Shown piece after piece: positions 54,481-64,000 of a stretch of DNA of 64,000 bases. Origin of the DNA: Phallus indusiatus (Eukaryota > Basidiomycota > Agaricomycetes > Phallales > Phallaceae); contig JAQFWX010000048.1 of assembly GCA_027605045.1 (NCBI GenBank), forward strand, positions 218,691 through 282,690, written 5' to 3'. The number at the start of each line of letters is the position of its first letter. Position 1 is the stretch's first letter. A program made the position numbers and the translations under genes. Under the pieces are notes generated by a model. That model saw nothing but the letters and a program-made list of their open reading frames with translations. It was not told where the DNA came from and did no database searches.

Positions 54481-54795
54481 GATTACGTTTCATTTTTAAT
54501 GCCTGTGATTTCTTTGAAGATAGTTTGTCACTACTTTACACATCCAAAAAGACATCTCAAATCCTTTTCATTATAAGACTCAAGTGTTTATTGCGGCAAC
54601 TATTGACTCCTCTCAGTTGATAGTTCTGATGATATTGTTGTAACCACATGATCACGTTCCATTCGAAAGCCTTGTTTTTTTGAATTTCAAAAAGTAATAT
54701 GCGTGATGATTGAAATAGTTCTAGTCCATGATTCAAACCATATTTAAGGGCACTTTGCATGTTAGAAAACCTCCAGGTCCACAACACTCATATTA

Positions 54796-55511
54796 TTGTC
54801 GCAAAAATCCAAACCAGTTTATAAACTAAATCAAGTTTATTTATTCAATAGGTCGTTTATTTTGTATTTATAATTCAATATCTCACAACGTACAGAAATT
54901 ATTTTTCTCCCCTGTGCCTTCATTTTTAATTTTTCTCACCAATGAGTGTGCTGCGACTTCGCCTGAGTTGTGATCGGGTAAAAACCATTCACCGGCTAAT
55001 CGTTAAGCGTCTCATACAGCAAAAAAAGGAGGATGGTCTGTGCGCATGCTCAGGCTCCCATATATACTCGAGACTTTGTTGCATTCGCGTCGCGCCCACT
55101 TAGTAGTTTAGTATTCTAATAGTAGTTCTAATTGTGGTTCTAATAGTGGTTCTGATAGTGGTTCTAATGGTAGTCTAATAGTAGTCTAATAGCAAACCTA
55201 GTAGTTAGCGGTGTAGTAATTTTTAGTATATTAATAGTTGTATTATTTCGTAGTGCCAGTGTAGACTATGTATGTACATATAAATACTCAATATAATGTT
55301 TTAATGACTACTCTAACTTGTGATTTGACATTAAGAAAAACAATCAAATTGTTATAAAAAAGGACTCGAGAAAAAAAATCTGCTCATTTGATTTATAAAC
55401 TCAACCTGACAAATTTTTATTGCCTTGAAAAGTTTATAAATAGTTTATAAACCACCTTGGCGCCTTTCGATTTATAATTGATTATAAATCCCATTTCTGT
55501 TTTTGCGACAA
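54796..55511. mobile_element. 716-bp non-autonomous DNA transposon with TTGTCGC ends
   Basis: Terminal inverted repeats TTGTCGCAAAAA (left) and its complement (right), with TTA on both sides (54793-54795 and 55512-55514) as a 3-bp target duplication. Many palindromic TTTATAAA motifs lie near both ends. The middle contains TAGTNNTAATAG-type repeats (about 55110-55200). No transposase. It separates the TATA box (about 54730) of membrane copy F from its start codon at 55551. The 3-bp TTA target is used by PIF/Harbinger elements, but the end sequence is not typical of them. Confidence 0.65.
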
Positions 55512-55550
55512 TTACTAAGTCACAATTTCTATATCGCTCATCCTCATATT

Positions 55551-57256
55551 ATGAACAGCACAAATACGACCGTGGGTGCTTTAACTGAACAGATTATTCA
55601 AGAGGTTTATCAAAGGTTATATGTCAATTTTGTTTTATGCTTGTCATTACATTGACATGATTATGGAATAGCCGTGTTTACCTTTCAGTTCTTTTCAGTA
55701 TAGCAGGTGAGCAATACAATGTTATAACAAGTTCTCCTAAGACAGAAAACCTCTAGCACTTAGTTTCTATACTACTTTGATAAAATTCTCTCAAGAAAAA
55801 GAGTATATATGGTCTAGGCCATTCAGTTTGCCTACACTATTGTACATTTTTGCAAGATATGGAAATTTTCTGCAACAGGGACTTGGCCTCGTACTAGATT
55901 CTGTTTCAAGTGGTAATTCCAATGTCTCTATATCTCACTCCCTTAATCTTCAAAGATAAAAATTCTTATACATACATACCCTGGAATCACTTAAATCACA
56001 ACCTTGAAGGACTTGTAACATACTCGCCGATGTACTGGATGTTCTTTTTTTTGTTACATATGTGGGTACTCAAGGTGTGTGTTCCATCATTCACTTGTTT
56101 CAGAATTTTGCATAATATTAGGCACCTCAGGGCTATTGACTGTTCGAGCATATTCAATATGCGAAGGGAATAAAATTCTCAGTTCAGCTCTCGCTTTTGG
56201 TTTTTTTGTTCCCTTGAGTGTGCAATTGTATGGTAAGGATCTGATGATAATGATTCTGAAGCTACTTCAGTCGCTTTCCCTTTGGTGATAGGAATAGTAA
56301 CATTTCCTGGGTGTATTTCAAGCCTAAGGTTTGTAGTTCAAATTTTACAAAATCAAGGTCATTATGCGGATGCATTAAATTATCTTGGCAACAAAGCTAC
56401 CCCAGAAAGCAACTTACAGGTATGGATCATGCTTAGTGATGTGTTAGATGTGTTTATAACCAGACCAATTTAGTCAACTTTATTGCCAATAGCATTACTA
56501 TTTGCTCAGATTTACTTATATTTGGCATTTGCATATGGAAGGTCTGGGGTGTATGGAGATTCAAACGCAACAACAACATTCAATGCAGTGATAGTCTCGT
56601 TTCCATACTTGTTACACAAAGTAAGTTTGATGAGATTAATAACAAAGATTACTGAGCAACATGCAGGTATATTGCGATGCCTGTAAGGTATCGTCAGTTG
56701 ATGTTGATCATCTTGCATCTTACTGTGGCTTTATAAGTTTTGTTGTCATCATTACTGTCACTATAGCCCCCATTGTGCTAGTAGGTTTTTAATCATATAG
56801 AATGGACAAGCTTAACTGAGAGTTTTAGCTTAAAAGTGTAAGGGCTTTGTTTAATTCTCACAAACCATTGACATGTTCCTTAACATGATATCCAAATCTT
56901 CTCAGCTTTTAGTATCAGAGAGTGTCAGTCATCTACAAAACATGTGAGATTCAGGCCATCTCAATTCACATCCTTATCATTAACCTTTCCCAAGTCTGTC
57001 GGCAACTCTAGTGGCCGATTTCACTCTTGATCTTCGTCGCCTCAATTCAGCCAAAATTGAAGCTAGCCAAATGTCTTTACCATCACTTCGATTCTCAAAT
57101 GTTCTTCAACATGTGCACCAATCCTTTCTTGTCGAAATGGGTACCCCTGAGGAAGGGAATATGGAGGACTCGGAGAACGTACTTGGTACCGGTGGAGACA
57201 ATGATCCTAATGATATAGCTTCGGTCATCGAAGTTGTTGAACCTACCAGAGCCTAA
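55551..57256 (+). CDS. DUF6533-like membrane protein, copy F
   Basis: Exon 1 is 55551-55615 (MNSTNTTVGALTEQIIQEVY), donor GTTATA, which is weak. The microexon is 55699-55706 (TATAGCAG) and the core exon starts after TCCTAAG near 55741 and reads EYIWSRPFSLPTLLYIFARY. A membrane exon at about 56110-56230 carries GLLTVRAYSICEGNKILSS; another at about 56470-56600 reads DLLIFGICIWKVWGVWRFKR. The last exon (about 56996-57256) reads VADFTLDLRRLNSAKIEAS and has the longest acidic tail of the family. A 716-bp element in its leader may hinder expression. Coding integrity of the middle exons is not proved. Confidence 0.5.
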
Positions 57257-57639
57257 AATACTCCAGTTTGTCATTTGTAACTAGATGAAGAGTAGTTAAT
57301 GACGTTTTAATTTTTTAGTGTTATGACTGTGAACTGCTATATTTTGTCCTATTTGTGGTTCGGATATAATTTATGTATCTTCCTTATTTATTCCATGTCT
57401 CGATTTTGACAATCTTTTCGACACGCCTCAAACCTAGGCAGTGTTTTTTTGTATTATATTTATAAGTGCTAATCCGGGATCTTTCATGCTCAGATATAGT
57501 TGATTTGATTTTATTTACTTCGGCAACTTCATAATTTAAATTTTGCGATCAGTCCGTTACAAACACATTGTAAAATATAAAGCTCATTCAGAGGGTGCAT
57601 GCATGGGTTACGCCGATTGTCCTTTCCGTAGATAGTAAT

Positions 57640-58340
57640 CTAAACGGAGGTAGGACAATTCCCACAGTGCTCCAATGTGCTTGCCCAGCTCAACTGTGTT
57701 GGCTTATCCACACCTAGAGTTTTTCTTGGGTATTGAAAACCTTGGAGGATTGACGACAACCAACACGCATCCTGCCGCAATCCGGTATTCCTCGTCAGAG
57801 CTCCTCCATTACATATTGACAACAACACGTGTGATCATCCCCGAAAAGGCGGTTAGCTTGTGAGGAATGTCGATTTCGTCTGAATCACACGACAAGGACC
57901 GTAAACATCTCATGATTCGGAGGTAGATCATCTCTAGTCCATAAAAAAGATGAGCTAATTAGCATTATTTATGTTCGTCCAGAATGTTGGCCAGAAACAT
58001 AAGAACGGATCACAGAAGTGTAAGTGTAAAAAGTCATTTTGTACTTGTATCGAGCTGAAGCCAAACCCGAAAGTAGTCCCTTATGTTTGCGCTTTGAGTA
58101 TGGGTGTTGCGCCGAGTCCTATCTGTAGTAAACATCTAAGGGTGACGCCAGGGTCCGCACGTAACCATTTCAATGCGTTTTTTTTTGAATTTCGCCATAA
58201 TCCTAACAGAACCCCTATAGTCGTTGCGTCTACGGTTTCTGTGCAAGGCGGATACAGCCAAAATCTTCCCGTTGCATGACTCATCCGATAGCCTAAGCCA
58301 CGCTAACCATTCCATTGTTGCTCAAGTGCTAAGCTCAAGG
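57640..58340. repeat. Segmental duplication, right copy (partner 33860-34500)
   Basis: Closely matches 33860-34500. A 102-codon frame (57971-58279) with a lysine/cysteine-rich start (KNGSQKCKCKKSFCTC) exists here, but the partner has stops and shifts in it, so it is doubtful as a gene. Confidence 0.5.
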
Positions 58341-58369
58341 GTCGCTTCCTAGCCAGGTTGCATCGTCGA

Positions 58370-58780
58370 CACAGCTGAAGCGCGAGCCACGATTGAATTG
58401 CGCAGCTCGAGAGGTTACTTTTAATTGTACCGTTGCAATAACGTAAAGCTCAGCACAATGAGACGACGACGCTCGCCATCTTGGCACCGTCAACAGAGGT
58501 TGAGAGGGAATAATGAGGACCGATCCAGGTATCTTATTTATGTACGCTTCGATTCGCCATGGTTGATGCTAGCTCAGTGCTGGGTTGTGCTTGTGGTTCG
58601 ATGCCATGGCAGCTTTGAAAGATCGTACTACCATCGTAGTATTCTGACGCCCGAAATAAAGGGGTGGCATGTAGACAAGAGTATGTCATCGACGAAGGTG
58701 TCGAAGTGCGGAGTGAAAATGTAGTAGTCAAACATCGCTTGAACCATATTCTGACTCCTCACTGGTGATGTTCAGACTTG
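58370..58780 (-). pseudogene. DUG2-like WD40 fragment, copy IX
   Basis: Minus-strand piece matching copy VIII; near 58600-58730 it carries the SAGDIFSLAYSP-type strand in damaged form (TSTPSSMTYSCLHATP in one frame). Only this portion of the propeller is present. Confidence 0.4.
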
Positions 58781-59099
58781 ATGCATTGACGTTCGGTGCC
58801 ATGAGCCAGTGTCCTCGAATTCAACGATGGCAATGCCCCGTGTTCGGACTCCGCCCCGTGCCCTGTTGCCGTTGCGTCGTGTACGTGTCGATGGGTGTCG
58901 ATGCTGTTATACCCTTACAAGCTGGTAATAATGTTGGGTGTTTTCCCTTTCTCTTTCACAAAAAAGAACAGAATTAATCTGACGTTCTCTACCTCAAGTC
59001 CAAATCGACTGAACAAAGTACTTTTCCCCACGAACGAAACAAGGACGTTATCGGCGATCGCCAACATCACAACAGCTAACCACTGGCATTAGAGAACTA
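58781..59099. other. Stretch without a recognised gene
   Basis: Nothing recognisable on either strand; probably decayed flank between the duplicated block and DUG2-like copy XI. Confidence 0.3.
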
Positions 59100-59990
59100 C
59101 GCAAACAAATGTTGATACTGCCACTCATCGGCACCTTTAACATACCCGCGGATCGTTGGTTGGAGCTCCATTAACGCTGACAACGCGCAGGCACTTGCTA
59201 ACACGACACCCGCCGCTCTGGTTCCGTCTCTCATATGTTACTGGTATCTGAGAGGAATTATCCAGTAATATCGTATGTTCACTTTAGTCCCATGTTCATG
59301 TCCTTCCCATCTCTGATATGCACAACTTGTTCATCAATATCCCTCTGCCTCTTTAGCAACACTTGACATTCCGACCCGCATCGTCCTGCGCTTCGCCACT
59401 AAACGGGAAGATTGAGAACGTCAATGACTGTTCAGCTCGTCTTGTATATTCTCCCAAAAGTTTTGTTGAGCCGTCCTAAATATTTTATGGGCGGTTAGAC
59501 ACTCTAATTCAGGTGCCAAAACACCGGAGGACGGAGATGGTGTGGATGGCAAACCCAGGGACATGCCACCGCTTCTTTAGCAATACCCAATACCCTGCGC
59601 CTCAATCATCACGTTTTCTCGCACTTCACGAGCTCAATATGCGTGTTGCCACTTGTTTCATCGGGTCTTGGTTATTCCATATGCGCTGTTTTAGAGTTTG
59701 AATGTCCCGAGTTGCATTTACTATGAGCCAGAGCTTTGGTTAGTGATGATGTTCGCTTTGCTCAGTTTCTCTTTCTTTTTCAATGAGATGGATTCTAGTA
59801 CTGAGTGTCATCGGATTCTGTGTAGGACCAAGCTCATCTGGAGAATGAAAGCACTTCGTTAGTAAACATTTGTTGGCCAAAAATCTGTTGTTGAGCAGTT
59901 TATGCTTGCTGTGCGGGACTCAGGTTTCAGGTCGTAGGTTGTAGGTTGAATTCTGAAGCTTTGTCGCACTTTGCTATGTCAGGTTACGTC
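59100..59990 (+). pseudogene. DUG2-like fragment, copy XI
   Basis: WD40 linker remnants at 59500-59610 (KTPEDGDGVDGKPRDMP and FFSNTQYPAPQ in different frames), then a large deletion that joins directly to the C-terminal peptidase end DQAHLENESTSLVNI at about 59827-59875. It precedes membrane copy G on the same strand, keeping the usual order. Confidence 0.45.
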
Positions 59991-59999
59991 AGTGTTGCT

Positions 60000-60795
60000 T
60001 TTCAATATGTAGAACCTTTGTTGACGTCACTTTCTCGAAAATAACCTCAGTCTCGTCGATTTCAAGCTACCGACTGCTACCGAGAAGCTCAGTTACTATC
60101 ACGACGTAGGGATATGTATCAAGAGCTTATGGCCGCTGACCCGGTTTCCCTGGCTAAATTGAATTAAAACTGTTGAATGATATTAAAACTGCCCCTGTTT
60201 TCATTTTAAGGGTCTCCTCTCGTCTGGTCGACCAATATCGGTTAAATTGGACTGGAGATTATTTGCATCTAATAGAAGTTTCATTAGGTGTGTTACCGGA
60301 GTACTGGCCATTCATTTTCCCGAACCTTTTGACAGATCGTATTCATCAGCAACCAATTATTAACGCACCGCAATCTGCCACTGGCACTTGATGCCGATGA
60401 GCATTTATATGAGCCATTCATTAGCTTTTATGAGCATGAAAGTTCCTTGCGAAACTACAATATCTTCGTAAGGGGTTAATTTACTACGCCGATAGGCGGC
60501 ATGTCATTGCAGTATGCAGTGATGGCGTAAATGATCTTCGTTATAAAACCTGATTCTGCCCCTGATACTGCAAATCTTGGCTTTTGGCACTTAGACTACG
60601 GTTACATCACGGTGCATGGAAAATCCCCTTATCTTTCTCGATCGAGTTGGCACCTGGGCGCTGAGCGCTGATCTCTAATGCGTTATGATTGACGAAGATG
60701 ATTTATCTGTTAATATTAAAGACTCATTGCATGTAAGCATTATATGTCCACTGCAGAATTAACCCAAATCATCGTTGCTATATCTTCTCCGTATC
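60000..60795. other. Upstream region of membrane copy G
   Basis: A TAATATTAAAGAC stretch near 60710 matches the TATA region of copy F. Between 60150 and 60600 an unrelated AT-rich stretch holds a 72-codon frame without known motifs. Confidence 0.35.
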
Positions 60796-62514
60796 ATGAA
60801 TATCACAAATAATACACTAGTCGACGTGACCCAGGACATTATTCAAGAGGCTACTGAAGAGTATGTGTTGACTTTATTTTATGCCCATCATTACAACCTG
60901 AATCGGTTTCGCTGTTACCAGTTATACTCTTACCTTGGTTCTTTTCAGTGCAACAGGTGAGGAATATAACATTCGAGAAACATTATAAAAAGACAGCAAG
61001 CCTCCAGCACTCGGTTTCTATGCTACTTTAACAACTTTCTCCCGAGAAGTAGATTATATATGGTCTAGGCCATTCAGCTTGCCTGCACTGTTGTATATTC
61101 TCGCAAGATATGGGAATTTGATTTACCAAGGACTTGTACTCTCACTGACCTTCCTTCCGGTAAGTCGACCCCAAAGTAGCCGTGGCAGACCTTGCAATCT
61201 CACAATGTTGTTATTACACAATGGTCTTGAAGTCTTGGTCCGGAAGGTAAATTATCCTAATACCTATTTTGAGATGCACTGAATGAACAGAGCCTCGAAG
61301 TTCTTGCAATATACTCGCTGAAGTACAGGGCGCTATTGGTTTTCTGCCATATGTTGGTACCCAAGGTTTGTGTTTCCAGAGCTTATTTTCTTGTTGCGAA
61401 GACATGTATGCGATAATCATCAGGCTTGTTGATCGTTCGAGCATATTCGGTAATCGGAGGGAAAATCCTCAGTATCGTTTTAGTCACTGGTGTTCTTTCT
61501 ACTTTTGCTTTGTATTTATATGGTAAGAACTTGATATTAAACCACGAGTCTAACTGTCTTAAGTATTCTTTGGCGTTAGATATAATAACAATTCCTGGAT
61601 GCGTTTCAAGGTGTGTAGCTCTTTTGCACAGCCTTCAACGAAGTCCTTCTACGCTAACAACTATTTTGCCAATGATGTTTAAGCTTCTCATCTGTGACGG
61701 ATGCCAGTATGGTTTATATTTATTTATGATTGTTGTGTTTTATAACCAAAGTGGTCTAGTTGAAATTACCATCAACATCATCACTGTATGCACCGACTTA
61801 CTTATATTCGTTATTTGCATGTGGAAAGTTTGGGGTATATGGAGACTTAAACGCAAAGATAGAATCCAAAGTAGTAATAACCTCGTCTCCATACTTTTTA
61901 CACAAGGTGAGTTTGAGTGGGTTCAAGGATAATTGTTATTGAAAAATGATTACCAGGTATAACAAGATGCTGGTGGGTACTGGTTTGCTTGTCAATTATC
62001 GTAATCTGACATCGAAACAAGCTTCGTTGTCACCATCACTGTTATTGGTGTAATTGTTCAATGGGTACGTTTTTGATTGTGTCATGATATCGATGTGCAT
62101 TTTAATTCTTTACGGTTCAAAATCACGACTGCTTTCTTCCACAAACCACGTTCATCAACCGAACCAGCTCACCCGGTCTGAACTTGTGTCAGAAGGCTAT
62201 GTTCTCCTGCAAGACGTGTGAGGTTTATGATTCAGTTTATATCCTCTTGTCACTAACCTATCACAAGTCTGTCGGCTACTCTAGTAGCTGATTTTACGCT
62301 CAATCTCCGTGCCCTGAACTTTGCCAAAATTGAGGCCAGCCAAATGTCTTTACCCTCACTCCGGTTCTCTAATGTTCTTCAACATATGCATCAATCCATC
62401 CTTGTGGAAATGGCAACACCCGAAGAAAGAAATGCGGAGGAGGAAGCTGAAGATCATAACCATGATCATTTATCTGGATCCACAGATTCAGACATTCAAC
62501 CCACTGAAGTCTAA
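60796..62514 (+). CDS. DUF6533-like membrane protein, copy G
   Basis: Exon 1 is 60796-60860 (MNITNNTLVDVTQDIIQEAT), microexon 60949-60956 (TGCAACAG), core exon 60993-61159 (167 nt) with DYIWSRPFSLPALLYILARY; these three join in frame to 80 codons. The next exon, about 61327-61363, reads GAIGFLPYVGTQ, followed by a membrane exon (LLIVRAYSVIGGKILSIVL, about 61426-61522). A long open run (to 61932) includes DLLIFVICMWKVWGIWRLKR. The last exon (about 62271-62514) reads VADFTLNLRALNFAKIEAS with an acidic His-rich tail. Along with D it is one of the best candidates for a working gene. Confidence 0.6.
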
Positions 62515-63760
62515 AATGTCTGTAAGTGATTCTGATGAGTCGCGTAAATTAGTTAATGACGGTTAATTTATCTTAGCTCGTCATTACAGATGTTTAATTA
62601 TTTTCTCTGGAGGTTTTCGTGCTCTTCTTTATACCATGTCATCTATCTCATGCTATTTATGTGTTTGACGCCGCCGCATCAGGCTCTATTTATACTTCAA
62701 AAGCTTAAATACCTAACAAAATATGGTTTGGTTTTATCTAGTGAGAAAATGTGTGTAGAGAATACCGATGATAGTTATGAGGCAGAACCCAACCATTGGC
62801 GCATCACGCGTAAATTCGAGTTGAATGAGTCGTAAACGTAGGTGAACATACTAGGCAAGCTAAGCGGCCCTTCACGTTTTATGTTAATCTCTGGAGCTAG
62901 TACACTACTTGTGGGGCCGTGAAGCGTCGCTCTACTTGGGGTGTACAATGACTTCATGGCCATTGACCCTATTAGAATCCAACTCAGCCTTCAATTCTCA
63001 CCTTCGTCATTGGAAACGTACGATAATGTCACCGACATGACAACCACCAAATACGCAAGTTTGCATCTGTCCGCCACGCCAACTTGAAGCTCGTCTAATA
63101 GTAGTAGAAAGTATAGATGAGGGCGAGAGCTTAGTGATGCTAGAGACAACGGTGCTCACAATGACATACGCAAGACGAAACCAATGACAAATGTCGATGT
63201 CGACTGGAGCGACTGTAGTGCCTGTCAGCGACCATGAAGGCTTCAGCCAAATTTGCAAGCCTCGCGTCATTTATGATTTTGCGTAGTGTTTTCGCCGAGA
63301 AAGCAGCTTATTGGAGTTCTCTGGGACGGTATGATGGTTCATGCTTTTCACGGTGCGATATGCATCTAAATATGAATTTTTAGTGAAAATTGAATGCGAC
63401 GAGTCATAGTCTGATGTCAGCTTACTAAGCCTAGCTTGAGTCAGACCGTCATCACCGGCACCGTTATCACAAAGATTATCAATGATCAGCGACAGCAAAT
63501 TTTCACTTATATTTATTAGATCCATAACGATAGGACATTGACAACAAAACAAAGTACGAACATAGTCACATAGTCCCGAAGAGTTTCTCAAACTCCGAGT
63601 CGTGTCACCAAAATGAAATGTAACATTTTCGGTTATTAGACGGCACAATTCAATTTCTTTTAGAGTAAATTACAAGCAAGACAATAAGATGAGTGAGAAG
63701 CTAATTTTGACAGTTAGCGGCAACATGAGGAGTCAATAGTAAAACTTAGAAAGTCATCCT
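62515..63760. other. Downstream region with unrecognised short frames
   Basis: A minus-strand frame of 125 codons (63271-63648) contains INISENLLSLIIDNLCDNG, which faintly resembles an F-box-like helix pair, followed at 63007-63270 by another short minus-strand frame. The evidence is too weak for a name. Confidence 0.25.
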
Positions 63761-63764
63761 ACTC

Positions 63765-63980
63765 GCACGCGCAGTTTAAGTCACAGCAAAGTACCAGCAT
63801 GGATCCTTTTCGGTCCCTAAAATCTCTTTCAGCTTTGCCCACTTTTGGGGGAGGAAGAGGGAGTTTGTCCAGCGGATCATTAGTCGCTAACACGAGACAG
63901 CATAAAGGCTTTTGGTCGGGGCTCATAACCGTACCAAGCGTAGATGAGAAGTATATTTGGGCTTTGGCCATGACATCCAG
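63765..63980 (-). repeat. Short repeat shared with 30830-31040
   Basis: The two stretches share AAAGGCTTTTGGT, CTCATAACCGTACCAAGCGTAGATGAGAAG-type blocks (read in part) and CATTAGTCGC. On the minus strand here a 70-codon frame opens with MAKAQIYFSSTLGTVM; the partner frame is broken. It may be the first exon of an unrecognised gene that runs out of the window. Confidence 0.4.
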
Positions 63981-64000
63981 AGTCGCTTCGGATATGTTTG

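Noticed and set aside
63271..63648. F-box gene
   Set aside because: Only one short stretch (NISENLLSLIIDNL) resembles the motif and there is no supporting domain.
1..64000. RIP-like (C to T) mutation as the cause of pseudogene decay
   Set aside because: The lesions seen are mostly deletions, insertions and frame changes; a transition bias cannot be judged by eye and would need aligned copies.

Overview
This window looks like a repeat-rich, gene-poor stretch of a fungal nuclear genome, most likely a basidiomycete of the Agaricomycetes. The reasons are many short introns with GT/AG borders, a chromodomain Ty3/gypsy retrotransposon, an RNase H-bearing LINE, and a gene family resembling the basidiomycete DUF6533 membrane proteins. 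The species cannot be named from the sequence. No rRNA, CRISPR or convincing tRNA gene was found.

Two gene families have been copied again and again. The first is a small multi-pass membrane protein (DUF6533-like), present seven times: copies A (4674-12398, +), B (20096-21758, -), C (31617-33503, -), D (37115-38771, -), E (44739-46433, +), F (55551-57256, +) and G (60796-62514, +). Exon sizes are strongly conserved: a first exon of about 65 nt, an 8-nt microexon, then a 167-nt exon carrying the DUF6533 core. D reads cleanly through its first exons; A is clean where checked apart from a retrotransposon inside it. The second family is a WD40 plus M20-peptidase protein resembling fungal DUG2 (glutathione degradation). 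It is present as about eleven full or partial decayed copies (I to XI). In several places the order is DUG2-like then DUF6533-like on the same strand, so the array probably grew by duplicating a two-gene unit.

Mobile elements have landed repeatedly in this array. An intact-looking 5998-bp Ty3/gypsy chromovirus (5369-11366, minus strand) has apparently identical 352-bp LTRs, a 5-bp target duplication GTATG and separate gag and pol frames. Its primer-binding site matches its own predicted RNA 5' end, which points to self-priming. It sits at an exon/intron border of copy A. A LINE of 5942 bp (21797-27738, minus strand) has an 18-bp target duplication and a poly(A) tail, sits just upstream of the start codon of copy B, and carries two frameshifts. 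Smaller non-autonomous DNA elements were recognised by inverted repeats and often by target duplications: hAT-like (15177-16170), Mutator-like (2349-2558), Tc1/mariner-like (16725-17164), a TTGTCGC-ended element (54796-55511), a related fold-back (32904-33065) and a small palindrome (42714-42816).

Layout: 1-4.3 kb DUG2-like copy I; 4.7-12.4 kb membrane copy A with the gypsy inside; 12.9-16.5 kb DUG2 II; 17-19.9 kb DUG2 III; 20.1-21.8 kb copy B, then the LINE to 27.7 kb; 28.2-30.2 kb a segment duplicated at 52.2-54.2 kb; 31.6-33.5 kb copy C; 33.9-34.9 kb a segment duplicated at 57.6-58.8 kb; 36-36.9 kb DUG2 IV; 37.1-38.8 kb copy D; 40-44.3 kb DUG2 VII (-) and V (+) back to back; 44.7-46.4 kb copy E; 47-49.7 kb DUG2 VI; 49.7-51.7 kb unrecognised; 54.3-57.3 kb DUG2 tail and copy F; 59.1-62.5 kb DUG2 XI and copy G; the rest is unrecognised. 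Most host genes here look dead or partial; the best candidates for living genes are copies D, G and C.
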